A stretch of DNA of 64,000 bases from Elymus sibiricus (GCA_039707655.1 CM077667.1:539876222-539940221), one strand, 5' to 3'. Shown: positions 1 through 11,404, counted from the stretch's first letter. Translations and numbers: made by a program. Notes: generated by a model from the letters alone, not told the origin.

Positions 1-2
1 GG

Positions 3-2048
3 TCTTCGAAAACCGTGTTCATGGGACATCGAAGGTGGCTTCGCGACGATGACGCATGGAGAAAACGCAAGGATCTGTTCGATGGTGAAACCGAACCCCG
101 AAGACCCCCACGTACGAGGAGCGGCGAGGAAATAGACGAGCTGTTGAAAAATTGGAAAGAGTGCCCACCGCCGGGAAAGAAGCGAAAGGCGCCAGAGCCG
201 CTGCTGAAGGTATGGAAAACGAGGTCTGTTTTCTGGGACTTGCCGTACTGGAAGATCCTCCGTGTGCCTCACAGCCTTGATGTCATGCATATCACGAAGA
301 ACGTGTGCGAGAGTCTGCTTGGTACCCTGCTCAACATGCCAGAGAGGACCAAAGATGGGCCGAAAGCAAGGGCAGACTTGCAATCAATGGGCATCAGGGA
401 GGAGCTTCACGCAAAACGCCCTAATGATGATGATGATGACGATGATGATGATGATGAGGCGAAGGACACGGAAAGTCGTCGCAAAGGCAAAAAGGCCAAG
501 AAGATCGAATATGACTGCCCTCCCGCGTGCTTCACTCTAAGTCCGAAGGAGATCGAGCAGTTTTTCACCTGCCTCGTAGGAGTAAAACTTCCTTACGGTT
601 ACGCGGGGAAGATAAGCAGATACCTAGACTCAGCGAAGCAGAAGTTCAGCGGGATGAAGTCTCACGACTGTCACGTGCTGATGACGCAGATACTTCCAGT
701 TGCAATCCGTGGGATCATGGACGCGCACGTCCGTGAAACGCTATTTGGCCTATGCAACTTTTTCGACGTCATCTCTCGGAAGTCGGTTGGCATGAGGCAA
801 CTCAGAAGGCTACAGGAAGAGATCGTGGTGATACTATGCGAGCTTGAGATGTACTTCCCGCCCGCATTCTTCGACGTTATGGTGCATCTGCTGGTCCATA
901 TCGTGGAGGATATCATCCAACTCGGGCCGACGTTCCTGCACAGCATGATGCCGTTCGAAAGGATGAATGGTGTCATCAAAGGATACGTTCGCAACAGGGC
1001 ACGTCCAGATGGAAGCATAGCCAAGGGCTTTCTGACCGAAGAGTGCATCTCCTTCTACACGAATTATCTAGGCATCGAGAACCCCGTTGGTCTGCCCGTC
1101 AACAGGCACCTCGGCAGGCTCGCTGGATGTGGTCACCGCGAGGGTCGCCGCGAAATGCATGTAGACTTCAAGGGTCGACTCGCCGACTTTGAAAGAGCAA
1201 ACCTAGTCGCGCTGCAACACATTGACGTGGTCGATCCTTGGGTGGTAGAGCACAAAACCTCTATTGAGAAGACATACAATGACCGAGGTCAACAGTGGAC
1301 GGACGGAGATGTACTCAAAGAGCACAACTCATGTTTCACGCGTTGGTTCAAGGACAAGCTTCTGTCGTACCCTTTACATGAGGATTCTTCCGCGGAAGAA
1401 AAACTCATATTCGCCTTGTCACAGGGCGCCGAGCACAACCTGATGACCTATGAGGCATACGATATCAACGGCTACACATTCTACACCGAGGAAAAGGACA
1501 TGAAGAGCGATTATCAGAACTCCGGGGTAACGATGGAATCCTACACCGGTAACGACAAGGACAGATACTACGGAAGGATCGAGGAGATCTGGGAGCTGAG
1601 CTACGCTGGAGAGAAGGTCCCGATGTTCCGTGTCAGATGGGCCAAGAGCGTCCTAAAAGAAGACCGGTATTTCACTACCATGGTTATACCCGAAGCCAAA
1701 TCCAAGACCGCGGGCGCAAACGTCACCGCGAAAAATGAGCCATGGGTACTGGCGTGCCAAGTGGACCAATGCTTCTTCATTACCGACCCGTCAAAGCCCA
1801 GTCGTGTTGTCGTGAGGAGAGGCAAAAGGAACATCATCGGAATGGATGGAGTCGCCAATGAGCAAGACTTGGACAAGTACGGCGACCCGAAGATGGAAGA
1901 TGACGATGACGATGAAGTACCACACACCACAAGAAGAAGCAGGACCACCCTACCTAAAGGACGTCCATTCAAGAGAAGAAGTCAAGGGGTTCCGGGGCTA
2001 AATTATTCAACCGCGAGAAAGAAGGGCAAGAAGATTGTGAAAAGATAG
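3..2048 (+). CDS. TNP2-like CACTA transposase, 5' truncated by window edge
   Basis: This is the C-terminal part of an En/Spm TNP2-type transposase, the enzyme that cuts and moves CACTA elements. The frame is open from the first bases to TAG at 2046-2048. Numbering from position 15, residues 1-110 hold the end of the Transposase_21 region (motifs MGHRRWL, FWDLPYWK, LDVMHITKNV). Residues about 210-330 match DUF4218 (HDCHVLMTQ, HLLVHIVEDI, RNRARPDGSI). Residues about 480-560 match DUF4216 (GYTFYT, YYGRIEEIWEL). An acidic Asp run sits near residues 138-148, encoded by a GAT/GAC microsatellite, and the C-terminal tail is basic. No internal stop is present, so this copy may be functional if the missing 5' part is intact. 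Confidence 0.9.
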   Translation, partial: SSKTVFMGHRRWLRDDDAWRKRKDLFDGETEPRRPPRTRSGEEIDELLKNWKECPPPGKKRKAPEPLLKVWKTRSVFWDLPYWKILRVPHSLDVMHITKNVCESLLGTLLNMPERTKDGPKARADLQSMGIREELHAKRPNDDDDDDDDDDEAKDTESRRKGKKAKKIEYDCPPACFTLSPKEIEQFFTCLVGVKLPYGYAGKISRYLDSAKQKFSGMKSHDCHVLMTQILPVAIRGIMDAHVRETLFGLCNFFDVISRKSVGMRQLRRLQEEIVVILCELEMYFPPAFFDVMVHLLVHIVEDIIQLGPTFLHSMMPFERMNGVIKGYVRNRARPDGSIAKGFLTEECISFYTNYLGIENPVGLPVNRHLGRLAGCGHREGRREMHVDFKGRLADFERANLVALQHIDVVDPWVVEHKTSIEKTYNDRGQQWTDGDVLKEHNSCFTRWFKDKLLSYPLHEDSSAEEKLIFALSQGAEHNLMTYEAYDINGYTFYTEEKDMKSDYQNSGVTMESYTGNDKDRYYGRIEEIWELSYAGEKVPMFRVRWAKSVLKEDRYFTTMVIPEAKSKTAGANVTAKNEPWVLACQVDQCFFITDPSKPSRVVVRRGKRNIIGMDGVANEQDLDKYGDPKMEDDDDDEVPHTTRRSRTTLPKGRPFKRRSQGVPGLNYSTARKKGKKIVKR

Positions 2049-2440
2049 CTAAGATCGAATCACGACGTGTCGGCCGCGTGTGTATATGGGCATATTATAT
2101 TATGTATCATTTTTCTCAAAAAAAATTAATGAAAGTAAGATCTATGTTTTTTTTTCTAACTAAAGTTCTATGTGGTTTTGATGTGTGTAAATAGCCAGTT
2201 TCAGTTGGATAAAAAAATAAAGTTTGAGATCGTCCCTTTTTCGCCAATGTGAGAAAAAAATATACTCACAACAAAAATACAAATATATATATATGTCGAT
2301 TGTAAAATGGCTTGGAACTTATTCAGGTAGAGCTGGTAATAAAAATAAATCAAAAATTGACACTGTATCACTAATGAAAATATATCAAAAAGAAAATACA
2401 TCAAAAAAAAATACATCAAAAAAAATACATCAAAAAAAAA
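2049..2440. other. AT-rich intergenic stretch inside element 1
   Basis: This lies between the TNP2 stop codon and the internal repeat array. It is A/T-rich with short ATATAT runs and an A-rich tandem stretch near 2390-2440 (copies of ACATCAAAAAA). It probably contains the TNP2 3' UTR and poly(A) signals. No gene is seen. Confidence 0.6.
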
Positions 2441-2567
2441 TAACAATGGCGCACCTCTGTCTGGTGCGCCATAAATATCCATATAGCAATGGCGCACCTC
2501 TGCCTGGTGCGCCATTGCTATATGGGTATTTATGGCGCACCAGCAGAGGTGCGCCATCGCTATGGGT
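2441..2567. repeat. Internal array of subterminal-type repeats (element 1)
   Basis: At least three inverted units built on ATGGCGCACC and GGTGCGCCAT lie between the TNP2 and ORF2 genes. The same core fills the terminal array at 9181-9540, so these are subterminal-type repeats in an internal position. They lie just upstream of the GC-rich first exon of the second transcription unit. In CACTA elements such repeats are normally bound by a TNPA-type protein at the ends; a regulatory role here is inferred. Confidence 0.75.
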
Positions 2568-2576
2568 GTATCGATA

Positions 2577-3121
2577 GGCCTGCTCCCGACCGCCCGTACG
2601 TTACCCTCACTCTCATCTCCTCCCCGGCCGCCGCTCTCGATCCCCTCCCCTCCGCGCACTGCCCTCCCTCGACCGCCGCCGCCGCCGTCGCCCTCCCCTC
2701 CACCGCCCTCCACCGTCCTCCACCGGCTCGCCCCCGACCGCGCCTGCTCGCCCCCGACCGCCCCTGCTCGTCCCCGACCGCCCCCGACCGCCCCCGGCTG
2801 CACCGGCTCGTCCCCGGACGCGCACCTGTACGGCTACCCGAACGACGCCGCCATCCGGGCGCTCCTCCACTCCCTCTTCGACGACGACAAGTTGGACGCG
2901 CTCAACCACCTCCCCCTCATCTCTGAGGGCGTCGCCGTCGCCCACCTCTCCCCGCAGGTCCGGCTAGCGTCCCCCTCCTCTCGTCTCATCTCACCCGGTT
3001 GATTCCGGCGACTGAATTGAGTGTGTGCTTGCGGTGCAGGCAGTCAAGAACGTGGCGGCGAGGTTGCTGAAGCTGAAGAAGCTCGTCTCGTCTACCTCTA
3101 TCTGCTCCACTAGGCCGAGAG
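2577..3121 (+). other. Candidate 5' exons of the second transcription unit (possible captured gene fragment)
   Basis: A GC-rich, proline-codon-rich stretch is followed by a codon-like segment (about 2820-2957) reading LYGYPNDAAIRALLHSLFDD and then KLDALNHLPLISEG. It ends at a good splice donor (CAG/GTCCGG at 2957/2958). After a short intron, a second exon (3040-3121) continues in frame with AVKNVAARLLKLKKL and ends at GAG/GTAAGC. The family is not recognised. It is either the 5' exons of ORF2 or a host fragment picked up by the transposon. The position right after the internal array fits the first exons seen in elements A, C and E. Confidence 0.45.
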
Positions 3122-4868
3122 GTAAGCTCAGCGCCCCGCCCTCATCTGCACTCCTCCCTTTGCCTTTTGATTAGTTGAGACAGATTGAAGCTAATTAGGC
3201 AAGTTATGGAACGGGTTGTTTAAGAACAATCTCTTCTTTTAGCAAAATCGAGTTCTCTGGATGCTTGGACTCGACCATGAAATTGCTGGCATAGTGCATG
3301 GAGTGAAAAACTCGACAAAATTAAACCATGGCTGTGGGCAATCCTAGTGTACTTCCTATGTTAGTCTTACTATAATGGTGCACCCTCAGACTATTAGACT
3401 GAATTTCACTTTATGTGGGATTATAATATCTGAAGCTCTGGACATGTTGGTGACTCCAGTGAGTTTGTCAAGAGTCATGAGCTCAAGTGTCATGTAGGTG
3501 ACTTGCAACTCTGGTTTGGCCTAGCATTTAGTAAACTAAATGTATGGTGATAATAGTGAGTGTAAACTGAAGACGGTCAAACACTTAATGTAAAAAAGTT
3601 GTCATTTCAAATTTTGTGGACACATGTAGCAGCATGTGGGACACTGCTGCACTGGTGTTGTCTCTGGTCACTTCTCTGACCCAACTAGACTGAATTATAC
3701 TCATGGCAAAACTAGCAGAATTATAAACTAGACTGAATTGCATCATCATAAGACATCGATGTGGCTGCTGCTATGAACTGTTTCCACCGGCACATATAAT
3801 GCTTGTTTTTCTAGAAACCTGCCATGTTACTGGAATAATTAAGGAGCTGAAATAAAAAAAAGTAACTCTGTTTTGATGCACATATTAGACCTTTTATGTG
3901 TGTACACCACAGCTGAAAAGATGTATCTATGAAACTATGCATTGTGCATGCTAGACATCTATATGTACATGTGTGATTTTAAATTACTGTGCATCAAGAG
4001 GAAATTAGAGGCACGGACATTATCTTTGTTTTGAAAATCTACTTACATGGGCCTTCCTTCCACAGTTCACTCTAGGTGAAGTGTTAGTGTTAAGGCGGCT
4101 ACATACGGCTGTTGCCTTTCCTGTAAGTTGCAGCTATGCTATGCTACTACTTTATGTGTGATTGCAGCTGCTTGCTTTGCTGCTGGTGGTGTGTGTGTGG
4201 TGTGTGTACTGGTGGTGTGCAGCTGCTTGCTTTGCTGCTGGTGGTGGTGTGCTGGTGGTGTGTGTTTGGCAGCAGCAGCAGCATCATGATGCAGTATCAA
4301 TGCAAAACCTTTTTATGAATCTGTGCAGGGATTTGTGCCCGTTATTGCCGAAATGTTGATTCATTTCCATTTCGGCGAAAAACGGGCACTCCTAGGTCAG
4401 GAAATTAGCAAAGGTCATGCCGAATTTTTCCTAGAATTTATTTCAATGAAAAAACAAATACTGCTGATTTAAACTGCCATTAGCAATCATATACAATCTT
4501 GAAAGTGCATGTGCTCTGTTAATAGTTTTAGGACACTATTTTTCTTGTCATGACACTTATTTTGAGTGTATATGATTGGAAATTTGCCCAGCCTGGGACT
4601 AGTGTGGGATGCACTGCCACTTGCAGCACACATCTTGAATACAATTCTACCTTTCCTAGTAGCTACCCCATTGGGTCCCTCCATTGTACTGCCCCACTTT
4701 TGTGGTTTTAATCACCACCTCCCCTTTATGCAATTCTACCTTTCCTAGTAGCTACCTGTCCATGCCCATGGTCAAATACTTCTAGAAAACATTGGCCGAC
4801 TAATTAACAAAGCATGACTAAACCTGCCTTTTATTTTTCCTTTTCTAGTTTTCCTATTTAGAGCGAAC
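3122..4868. other. Intron-like region before ORF2
   Basis: About 1.7 kb of AT-rich non-coding sequence lies between the candidate 5' exons and the ORF2 start codon. It holds a GT-rich stretch with GGTGGTGTG and CTGCTTGCTTTGCTGCTGG repeats (4160-4275). No convincing gene is present, and it most likely is a long 5' intron or leader. Confidence 0.5.
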
Positions 4869-7800
4869 ATGGCCGACAACGATGAGGCCGGCGGTTCGGG
4901 CAAGCCATTCTGGAGGCTGTCCCAGGAGATGGAGGAAGAACCTCACCGCTACGAGGACGCCGCGGAAGACACCGATCCTGACTACACAACCCCTAGTGGC
5001 GTCGGGGATGACACCACTGATGGTGCCGCCGGGGATGCCACCACTGATGATGGCAGCGAACGCACAGATGGCAGCCAACCAAAGAGGCAACGGAAGGACC
5101 GGTGCCCGAACGTGCTCGGCACCGTCAAGGAGGAATTTACTGAAGTGTCCTCCACTGGGCATCCAACGGTGCCCAAAGAATTAGTCGGTGGGTACGCGGG
5201 ACAACTCGGGTGCATTCTCCGGAGCACCGTCTCGATCAACACCGAGAACCTAAGGCATCGTGACCGAGGGAATTTGCGCAACCTCCTCTTCACGAAGCTG
5301 CACGAACGATACAAGTTCCCCGGTGAGTATGCAAACACACGCCTCTCAGGGAATAAAGTGAACAGTGCCGCCCTCACGAAGATGAGCACGGCCCTGGCTA
5401 CTTGGAGAGCCGCGGTGAAGAGAATGATTCTAAGAGGTGATAGTTATGAGAAGATCAAGGAGAAAAATCCTTCGATCAGCGAAGCTGACTACCTGGAGTT
5501 CAAGATCAAGTGCGAGAGCACCGCATCCGCGGAATCAAGTCAGTGGGGGAAAGATATGCGGGACTTGAACTTAGGGGTCCACAAACTCGGTCCCGGCGGT
5601 TACAGACTGGCGGAACCTAAATGGGACAAGGAGGACGCGGAGCGTGCCGCGCAAGGCCTACCGCCCCTCTTCGATAAATACCATGAAAAGCAGACCAGGA
5701 ACTATGTCAGGGCCCGGTACAAGGTGGACCCGGTAACAAAGGAGCTTACCACGGATCCGAAGGTGATGGATCTTGAGCGTGTTCTGGTAAGGAATACACC
5801 CCCGCGTAATTAGCTCCATATGGTTGCATTCTAATTAATGAAGCCAAATTTCTAAATGGTTCACGTTCCTTCCGCAGGAAACTGAAAGCAGTAGCGCGGG
5901 GTCTCAGAGCTCCCCGTCTGCCCCTTGGGACACCACTTTAAATAGGGCGTTGAACGTAATGAAACACAAGGATAAGTTCAGTAAGCCGTCGTCAGCTGGT
6001 CGTGTGGCCGGCGAAGGCTTGTCCATGAAATTGTCGGAATACTATAAGGCTGGGCGAAAGGAGAAAAAGACCAGCTCGAAAAGCCAGGAGCGCGAGGTTA
6101 AAGAACTCAAGGCACAAGTGGCGCGGATTCCGGAGATAGTCCAAGAGCAAGTGCGAGACCAACTGGGAGCGACGATCACCGCCATTATGCCTACCTTGCT
6201 TGAGGGGCTGCGGGGGTGGATTGCGGGCGGCCAACAGGGGCCGCCCCCGATTCCCAGCTTCACGGGCAGCAACTCGCACAACGCGCCGGCATTGGTGTCT
6301 CCGGCGGAGGAGGCGTTGGTGACTCCGGGGCCGGCGCCAGTATTGGAGCTTAATGCACCCGGGAGTGGGAAGAATACGCCGGCCGGCACCTCGGCAGCAA
6401 GCGGCCCCTCCGTCACTTGCACGCCCGCCGTTGGCGGTGCCTCGACATTAGCCGAGCTCGACGCCATCACGGTAACTAAGCCTCGGCCGATGACTTCATC
6501 TCCTTGCCTTTGACTGGGCATCCCTGACGCCCTACATGTTTTCGCAGGGCGCCGCCAACGTTCCATGCACTCTCCTGCACTTCGTGAACGGCGAGTTGAT
6601 CGATGTCGCCAAGGCCAAAATCGTTGAACCGAGCAACCGCTTGTTCCACGGTAATCCGATGCCACCCACCGTGTATAGGGTTCAACTGGTTCGGGTGCTG
6701 CGGGGCTGCGACGACTTGTTACCTCCGCATCGACCCCATGGGGCCGACGAAGATGATGTGATGACCCTCAGCGCCTGCTTAAGCTGGTCCATGCTTTGGC
6801 CGAAGAGCCAGATTCGTTTGGGGGCGGGGGACACCACCCCACAGACAACACCGCCAGTCGTGCCGTCGCCAAGCCATGGCAAGACCGCCGCAACGCTACC
6901 GCCGTCCGCTGATCCGGACATGCATATGGCACAGGATCCGGACGACGACGTCGATAAGTACTTCAACGAACATGGGTACGGTGACGACTTCTTGGCGGGG
7001 CCTCCTTCTCAAGAACCCAACCCTGCAAAAGACGATCGCGATCTAGCTGGTACCGCGGAGAAACCCAATTGCAACAGGCGTCGTCTGTTCAGTTCTCAGG
7101 AGACGCCTACAGCTGACGCCTTCACCGAGACTCAAATAGCCGAGGTGCGAAATATTATCAGCCCCAACACACTCAAGAAGGTGGTCTCTGAGCAGAACTC
7201 GATCCCATTACAGCAGAAGAAGAAGGAGAAGGGACGGAAAAGAAAAAATGGCAAGGGTGCGAGCCAGCCGGCACCGAGTACGATCCGTGCTCAGGACGGG
7301 CCACCAATACCTAAGGATATCTCCAGGAGGGTGCATGTGGCGGGTAGGCCGATGCTACCGACTAATCTGCTCAATGCTGCAACCGCTGCTATGCGGAGTC
7401 TGCATGACGGTGTTCTTACTATGGAGAAGCGGCGTCTCTCCGAGAATGATGTGGCATACCCGGTTTTCGTGGCCAAGGTGCCAGAGGGCAAGGGCTTTGT
7501 CGATAGCACCGCCGGGCGTATGATCGTCCTGCGGTTTGATGACATCTTCGCTATGTTTAACCTTTATCCGCTGCACTACACCTTCATTCGGCTATTTTCG
7601 CTCAGTATGGAGATGCGGATCATTAGAGACAAGACCCCGGACATCGTGATAGTCGACCCCTTCTACATGCGTGGCAAGATCTTGGGCAGCGCTGGGGACC
7701 GGCAAGTCGCGAGTTCATACCTCGAAGGCGTCATCCTGGCGAACCAGGATAAGGATAACTTCCTCGTGCCTTACTTTTCTGAGTAAGTCATCCCCTCACC

Positions 7801-8447
7801 GCCCCGTAACATATGATTTCTTAGATTTCGATCGTTCTTTTTTTTTCCTAACATTCCGTGTTTTGTGCAGTGACACACATTGCACACTCATCCTCTTAAG
7901 CCCGAAATATTCCACGGCCACGTATTTCGACTCGGACCGTCAGTCGAAGAAAGACTACACAAATATCAAGAAAGTTCTTGATGATGTTCTCCCCGGCTAC
8001 GCGAAATCTGGAGGCACCTTCAGGAAGCCAATTTGTAGGTACGGCAAGCACGTGTTCACCCACACAACGACGTTCCCCTGCGTCAAGCAGCCGCCTGGCA
8101 GTCAGAAGGATGCCTACTACGCCCTCCATCACATGCGGGCGATCGTACGGAACCATCATCAGCGTATGCTACCAAATGAGCTTAAAGAATGGGCCGCACG
8201 CTTGTCGGCAATCCAGGACGAGGACATCAGACAAGAATTCTTTCGCATCCAGTCGGAGTTAGCGGAAATCATCTATGAAGATGTCCTTCGTACCTCGGGG
8301 CAGTTCTACCTCAACTATCAACCGTCCAACAGTGACATAGAAACAACGCTACAAATGCAGGCTGACAACGACCGCACATTCATGACCATCACGAAAGACG
8401 GCGGCTTCATCCACGCTCCGGTCCCTGAGTCGAGTCGAAAGTATTGA
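4869..8447 (+). CDS. CACTA ORF2 protein with Ulp1/C48-like domain lacking the catalytic Cys (four exons)
   Basis: A second CACTA gene. Exons are inferred at 4869-5786, 5878-6471, 6548-7782 and 7871-8447. All junctions are GT-AG and keep frame, giving about 1107 aa. The N-terminal part has an acidic start, then a conserved basic region with PGGYRLAEPKWDKED typical of plant transposon-borne proteins. The middle is coiled-coil and proline/glycine rich. The C-terminal part resembles a Ulp1/C48 cysteine protease: His in DDTHCTLILLSPKY, Asp in TYFDSD, and a QPPGS motif. Where the family normally has the nucleophile (GSxxCGYY) this protein reads GSQKDAYYALHH, so the Cys is Asp. It is therefore probably not a protease. 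No stop or frameshift is visible. Confidence 0.85.
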
Positions 8448-8689
8448 TGCTATGTAGTTCTGAAATATCGATTAGCTGATGTTGTAATTAAACTTTAATG
8501 AACTTGTATGTCTCTTCAGTTTGGACAGTCGTTCAACTTATATGTAATCGATGCTATTTATTAGTAGGACCATGAACCGTGCTATTAATGTGTTGCTTTT
8601 CTCTTCCGATCCTTTTGTTGCATACTCATATATTGCTTATATATTATCAGTGAATTGCTACTAACGTTTTGTTTGTCTATTGCATAGAG

Positions 8690-8941
8690 ATGCCGTCATA
8701 TCTCGTGTACAAGGGTAAGGTTCCCGGAGTCTACGACGACTGGGAGGAGTGTCGGAAACAGGTTTACCGTTTCAGCGGGAACAGTTACAAAGGGTACGCC
8801 ACTAGGGTAGAGGCGGAAGCTAGATACGCGCGCTATCTAGCGGGAGAGAGGAGGGAGCGGAGGAGGAACCGGATGAAGACCAGTTTCATCGCGATGATGC
8901 TCATCGTGACCGCAGCTCTCTTCTATGTGATGGTAGTTTAG
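8690..8941 (+). CDS. Small RNase H1 N-terminal (viroplasmin-like) domain protein with C-terminal membrane segment
   Basis: An 83-aa ORF starting at ATG 8690, just after a splice-acceptor-like TTGCATAG. Residues 3-50 match the hybrid-binding/viroplasmin fold found at the N-terminus of RNase H1: YLVYKGKVPGVYDDWEEC, then FSGNSYKGY and an EAEARYARYL helix. This fold binds RNA-DNA hybrids or dsRNA in known proteins. No RNase H catalytic domain follows. A basic stretch (RRERRRNRMK) leads to a hydrophobic segment near residues 65-83 (AMMLIVTAALFYVMVV) that looks like a tail anchor. It lies 240 bp after ORF2 and inside element 1, so it is transposon cargo or a late exon of ORF2. Confidence 0.75.
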   Translation: MPSYLVYKGKVPGVYDDWEECRKQVYRFSGNSYKGYATRVEAEARYARYLAGERRERRRNRMKTSFIAMMLIVTAALFYVMVV

Positions 8942-9180
8942 ATGATATCGACATTGTAATGTGACGACAAACTCGCTACTCGCGGTCTCGAGACTTGTAA
9001 TGTTCTAACTTTGTTCGGTATTTTGAATTCGGAGACTAATATGATGAATTGTATTCGGAGACTAATCTTCTATTGTATTCGATAAATCTGATGTTTATAT
9101 GTTGTGCTGTTTATATTCTGTGCTGTAATGTATTTTGTAACCTGTGCAAATATCAGAAAAGCAAAAAAATAATAATTCCT

Positions 9181-9540
9181 AATATTCATAACAGTGGCGC
9201 ACCATATAGCACTTTAGTGGCGCACATGGATTAACACATTAGTGGCGCACCATATAGCATTTTAGTGGCGCACATGGATTAACACATTAGTGGTGCATCA
9301 TATGACAGTGCGCCATTAGTAACCCAGTACACATGGCCCCTTCGAGGTATATCAGTGGCGCACTTCTGGGCATAGTAATGGCGCACCAGATGGTGCGCCA
9401 CTGTTATATAGATTAACAGTGGCGCACCAGGGGTGCGCCATTATTATTTATTAGTAGTGGCGTGATAATAGTGGCGCACCCATAGTGCGCCACTAATAAG
9501 GAAAACAGGTGCGCCACTAATAGCCTTTTTTCTAGTAGTG
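9181..9540. repeat. 3' terminal subterminal-repeat array and TIR of element 1
   Basis: Many direct and inverted copies of AGTGGCGCACC / GGTGCGCCACT, including near-perfect palindromes around 9378-9412 and 9418-9440. The array ends at 9540 in CTAGTAGTG, which is the CACTA terminal inverted repeat read from the 3' side. Such arrays are the binding region for the element's own accessory protein. Confidence 0.9.
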
Positions 9541-9690
9541 GTTGGGGCCCCCAACCGGGACTAAAGGCCTAAGATTCCGCGCCCTTTGGGCTGCTGAAAT
9601 TTAGCTTTAGTCCCGGTTGGTGGCTCCGACCGGGACTAAATGTAGGCCTTTAGTCCCGGTTTGTGCCACCAACCGGGAGTAAATACTGGG
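9541..9690. repeat. Internal subterminal-type array of element E
   Basis: Inverted units built on TTTAGTCCCGGTTGG and CCAACCGGGACTAAA. The first unit is cut in half by element 1. The array is followed by a TATA box and the C/G-rich first exon, the same order as in elements A and C. Confidence 0.75.
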
Positions 9691-9691
9691 G

Positions 9692-9698
9692 TATATAA
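9692..9698 (+). promoter_or_regulatory. TATA box of element E second transcription unit
   Basis: TATATAA lies right after the internal array and about 15 bp before a C-rich, pyrimidine leader that resembles the first exon at 58200-58280 in element C (shared GACGCCGCCAGGCTGCCGGA). Confidence 0.55.
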
Positions 9699-9842
9699 CC
9701 GCGCCTTCTCCCTCCCCCCCAATCTTCCTCTCGACTTCCTCCCGCGACGCCGAACCGCACGACGCCGCCAGGCTGCCGGAGATCGCCGTCGCCTTCGAGC
9801 CGTCCACGAGCCCGCTGACCGTCGCTGGACCTCCTCGTCCTC

Positions 9843-11404
9843 TGATACATCTCCAACGTCTCTATAATTTTTGATTGTTCCATGCTATTATATTATCTGT
9901 TTTGGATGTTTTATATGCATTAATATGCTATTTTATATTATTTTTGGGACTAACCTATTAATCTAGAGCCTTGTGCCAGTTTCTGTTTTTTCCTTGTTTT
10001 TGAGTATTGCAGATAAGGAATATTAAACGGAGTCCAAACGGAATAAAATCTTCGAAATGATTTTTCTTGGACCAGAAGAAATCCAGCAGACTTGGAGATG
10101 AAGGCAGGAGACCTGCCGTGGCGTCACAAGCCACCAGGGCGCGCCCCCTGGCTTGTGGCCCCACGGCAGCCCTCCTAACCCTATTCTTCGGCCTATAAAT
10201 TCCCAAATATTCCCTGGATACTAAAAAGAGCCACGAAAATACTTTTCCGCCGCCGGAAGCCTCTGTTCCTGTGAGATCCAATCTTGGAGCCTTTTTCGGT
10301 AATCTGCCGGAGGGGGATTCGATCATGGAGGGCATCTACACCAACTCCATTGCCCCTCCGATGATGCGTGGGTAGTTTACCACAGACCTTCGGGTCCATA
10401 GCTAGTAGCTATATGGCTTCTTCTCTCTCTTTGTTCTTCAATACCATGTTCTTCATGATCTTCATGGAGATCTATCCGATGTAATACTCTTTTGCGGTGT
10501 GATTGTCGAGATCTGATGAATTGTGGGTTTATGATCAGCTTATCTATGAATATTATTTGAATCTTCTCTGAATTCTTATATGCATGATTTCATATCTTTG
10601 CAAGTCTCTTCGAGTTATTGGTTTGGTTTGGCCAACTAGATTGGTAATTCTTGCAATGGGAGAAGTGCTTAGTTTTGGGTTCAATTTTGCGGTGTCCTCA
10701 CCCAGTGACAAAGTAGGGGTAGCGAGGCACGTATTTGTATTGTTGCCATCGAGGATACAAAGATGGGGTTTTCATCATATTGCTTGAGTTTATCCCTCTA
10801 CATCATGTCATCTTACCTAATGCGTTACTTTGTTCTTCATGAACTTAATACTCTAGCTGCAGGCAGGAGTCGGTCGATGTGTGGAGTAATAGTATTAGAT
10901 GCAGAATCGTTTCGGTCTACTTGACACGGACATGATGCCTATATGCATAATCATTGCCTTGGATATCGTCATAATTATTCGCTTTTCTATCAATTGCTCG
11001 ATAGTAATTTGTTCACCCACCGTATTATTTTCCTTCATGAGAGAAGCCTCTAGTGAAACCTATGGCCCCCGGGTCTATTTTCCTTATTATATTTTCAGAT
11101 CTATAAACCAAAAATATCTCGCTGCATTATTTTTACTTTTGTTTTACTTTACATTCTAGCAATCTTTTATATCTATCTCTATCAGATCTCATCCTTGCAA
11201 GTAACCGTGAAGGGATTGACAACCCCTTTCTAGCGTTGGGTGCAAGTGTTTGATTATTTGTGTAGGTACATCTATTGGTGACTTGCTTGTATCTCCTACT
11301 GGATTGATACCTTGGTTCTCAACAACTGAGGGAAATATTTATCTACTTTGCTGCATCACCCTTTCCTCTTCAAGGTAAAACCAACGCATGCTAAAGAAGT
11401 AGCA
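9843..11404 (+). repeat. 5' LTR
   Basis: 1562 bp, begins TGATACATCTCC and ends AGAAGTAGCA. It is nearly the same as the 3' LTR apart from scattered substitutions and a G-rich stretch of about 26 bp that the 3' copy has extra (near 16597-16615). Confidence 0.9.

Larger units (their letters stand above)
1..9540 (+). mobile_element. CACTA element 1, 3' part (5' end outside window)
   Basis: A class II CACTA (En/Spm) transposon cut by the left window edge. In order it shows a TNP2 transposase fragment, an internal array of the repeat core GGCGCACC/GGTGCGCC (2441-2567), GC-rich candidate first exons, the four-exon ORF2 gene, a small viroplasmin-like gene, and a terminal array (9181-9540) that ends in CTAGTAGTG, the reverse complement of CACTACTAG. 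Its repeat core differs from the TCCCGGTT type in the other elements, so it belongs to another family. The sequence right of 9540 begins in the middle of a repeat unit of element E, which suggests element 1 inserted into E. The target duplication cannot be checked because the left end is missing. Confidence 0.85.

Noticed and set aside
671..1972. Minus-strand ORFs opposite the TNP2 gene
   Set aside because: They mirror the coding frame of TNP2 and show no domain of their own.
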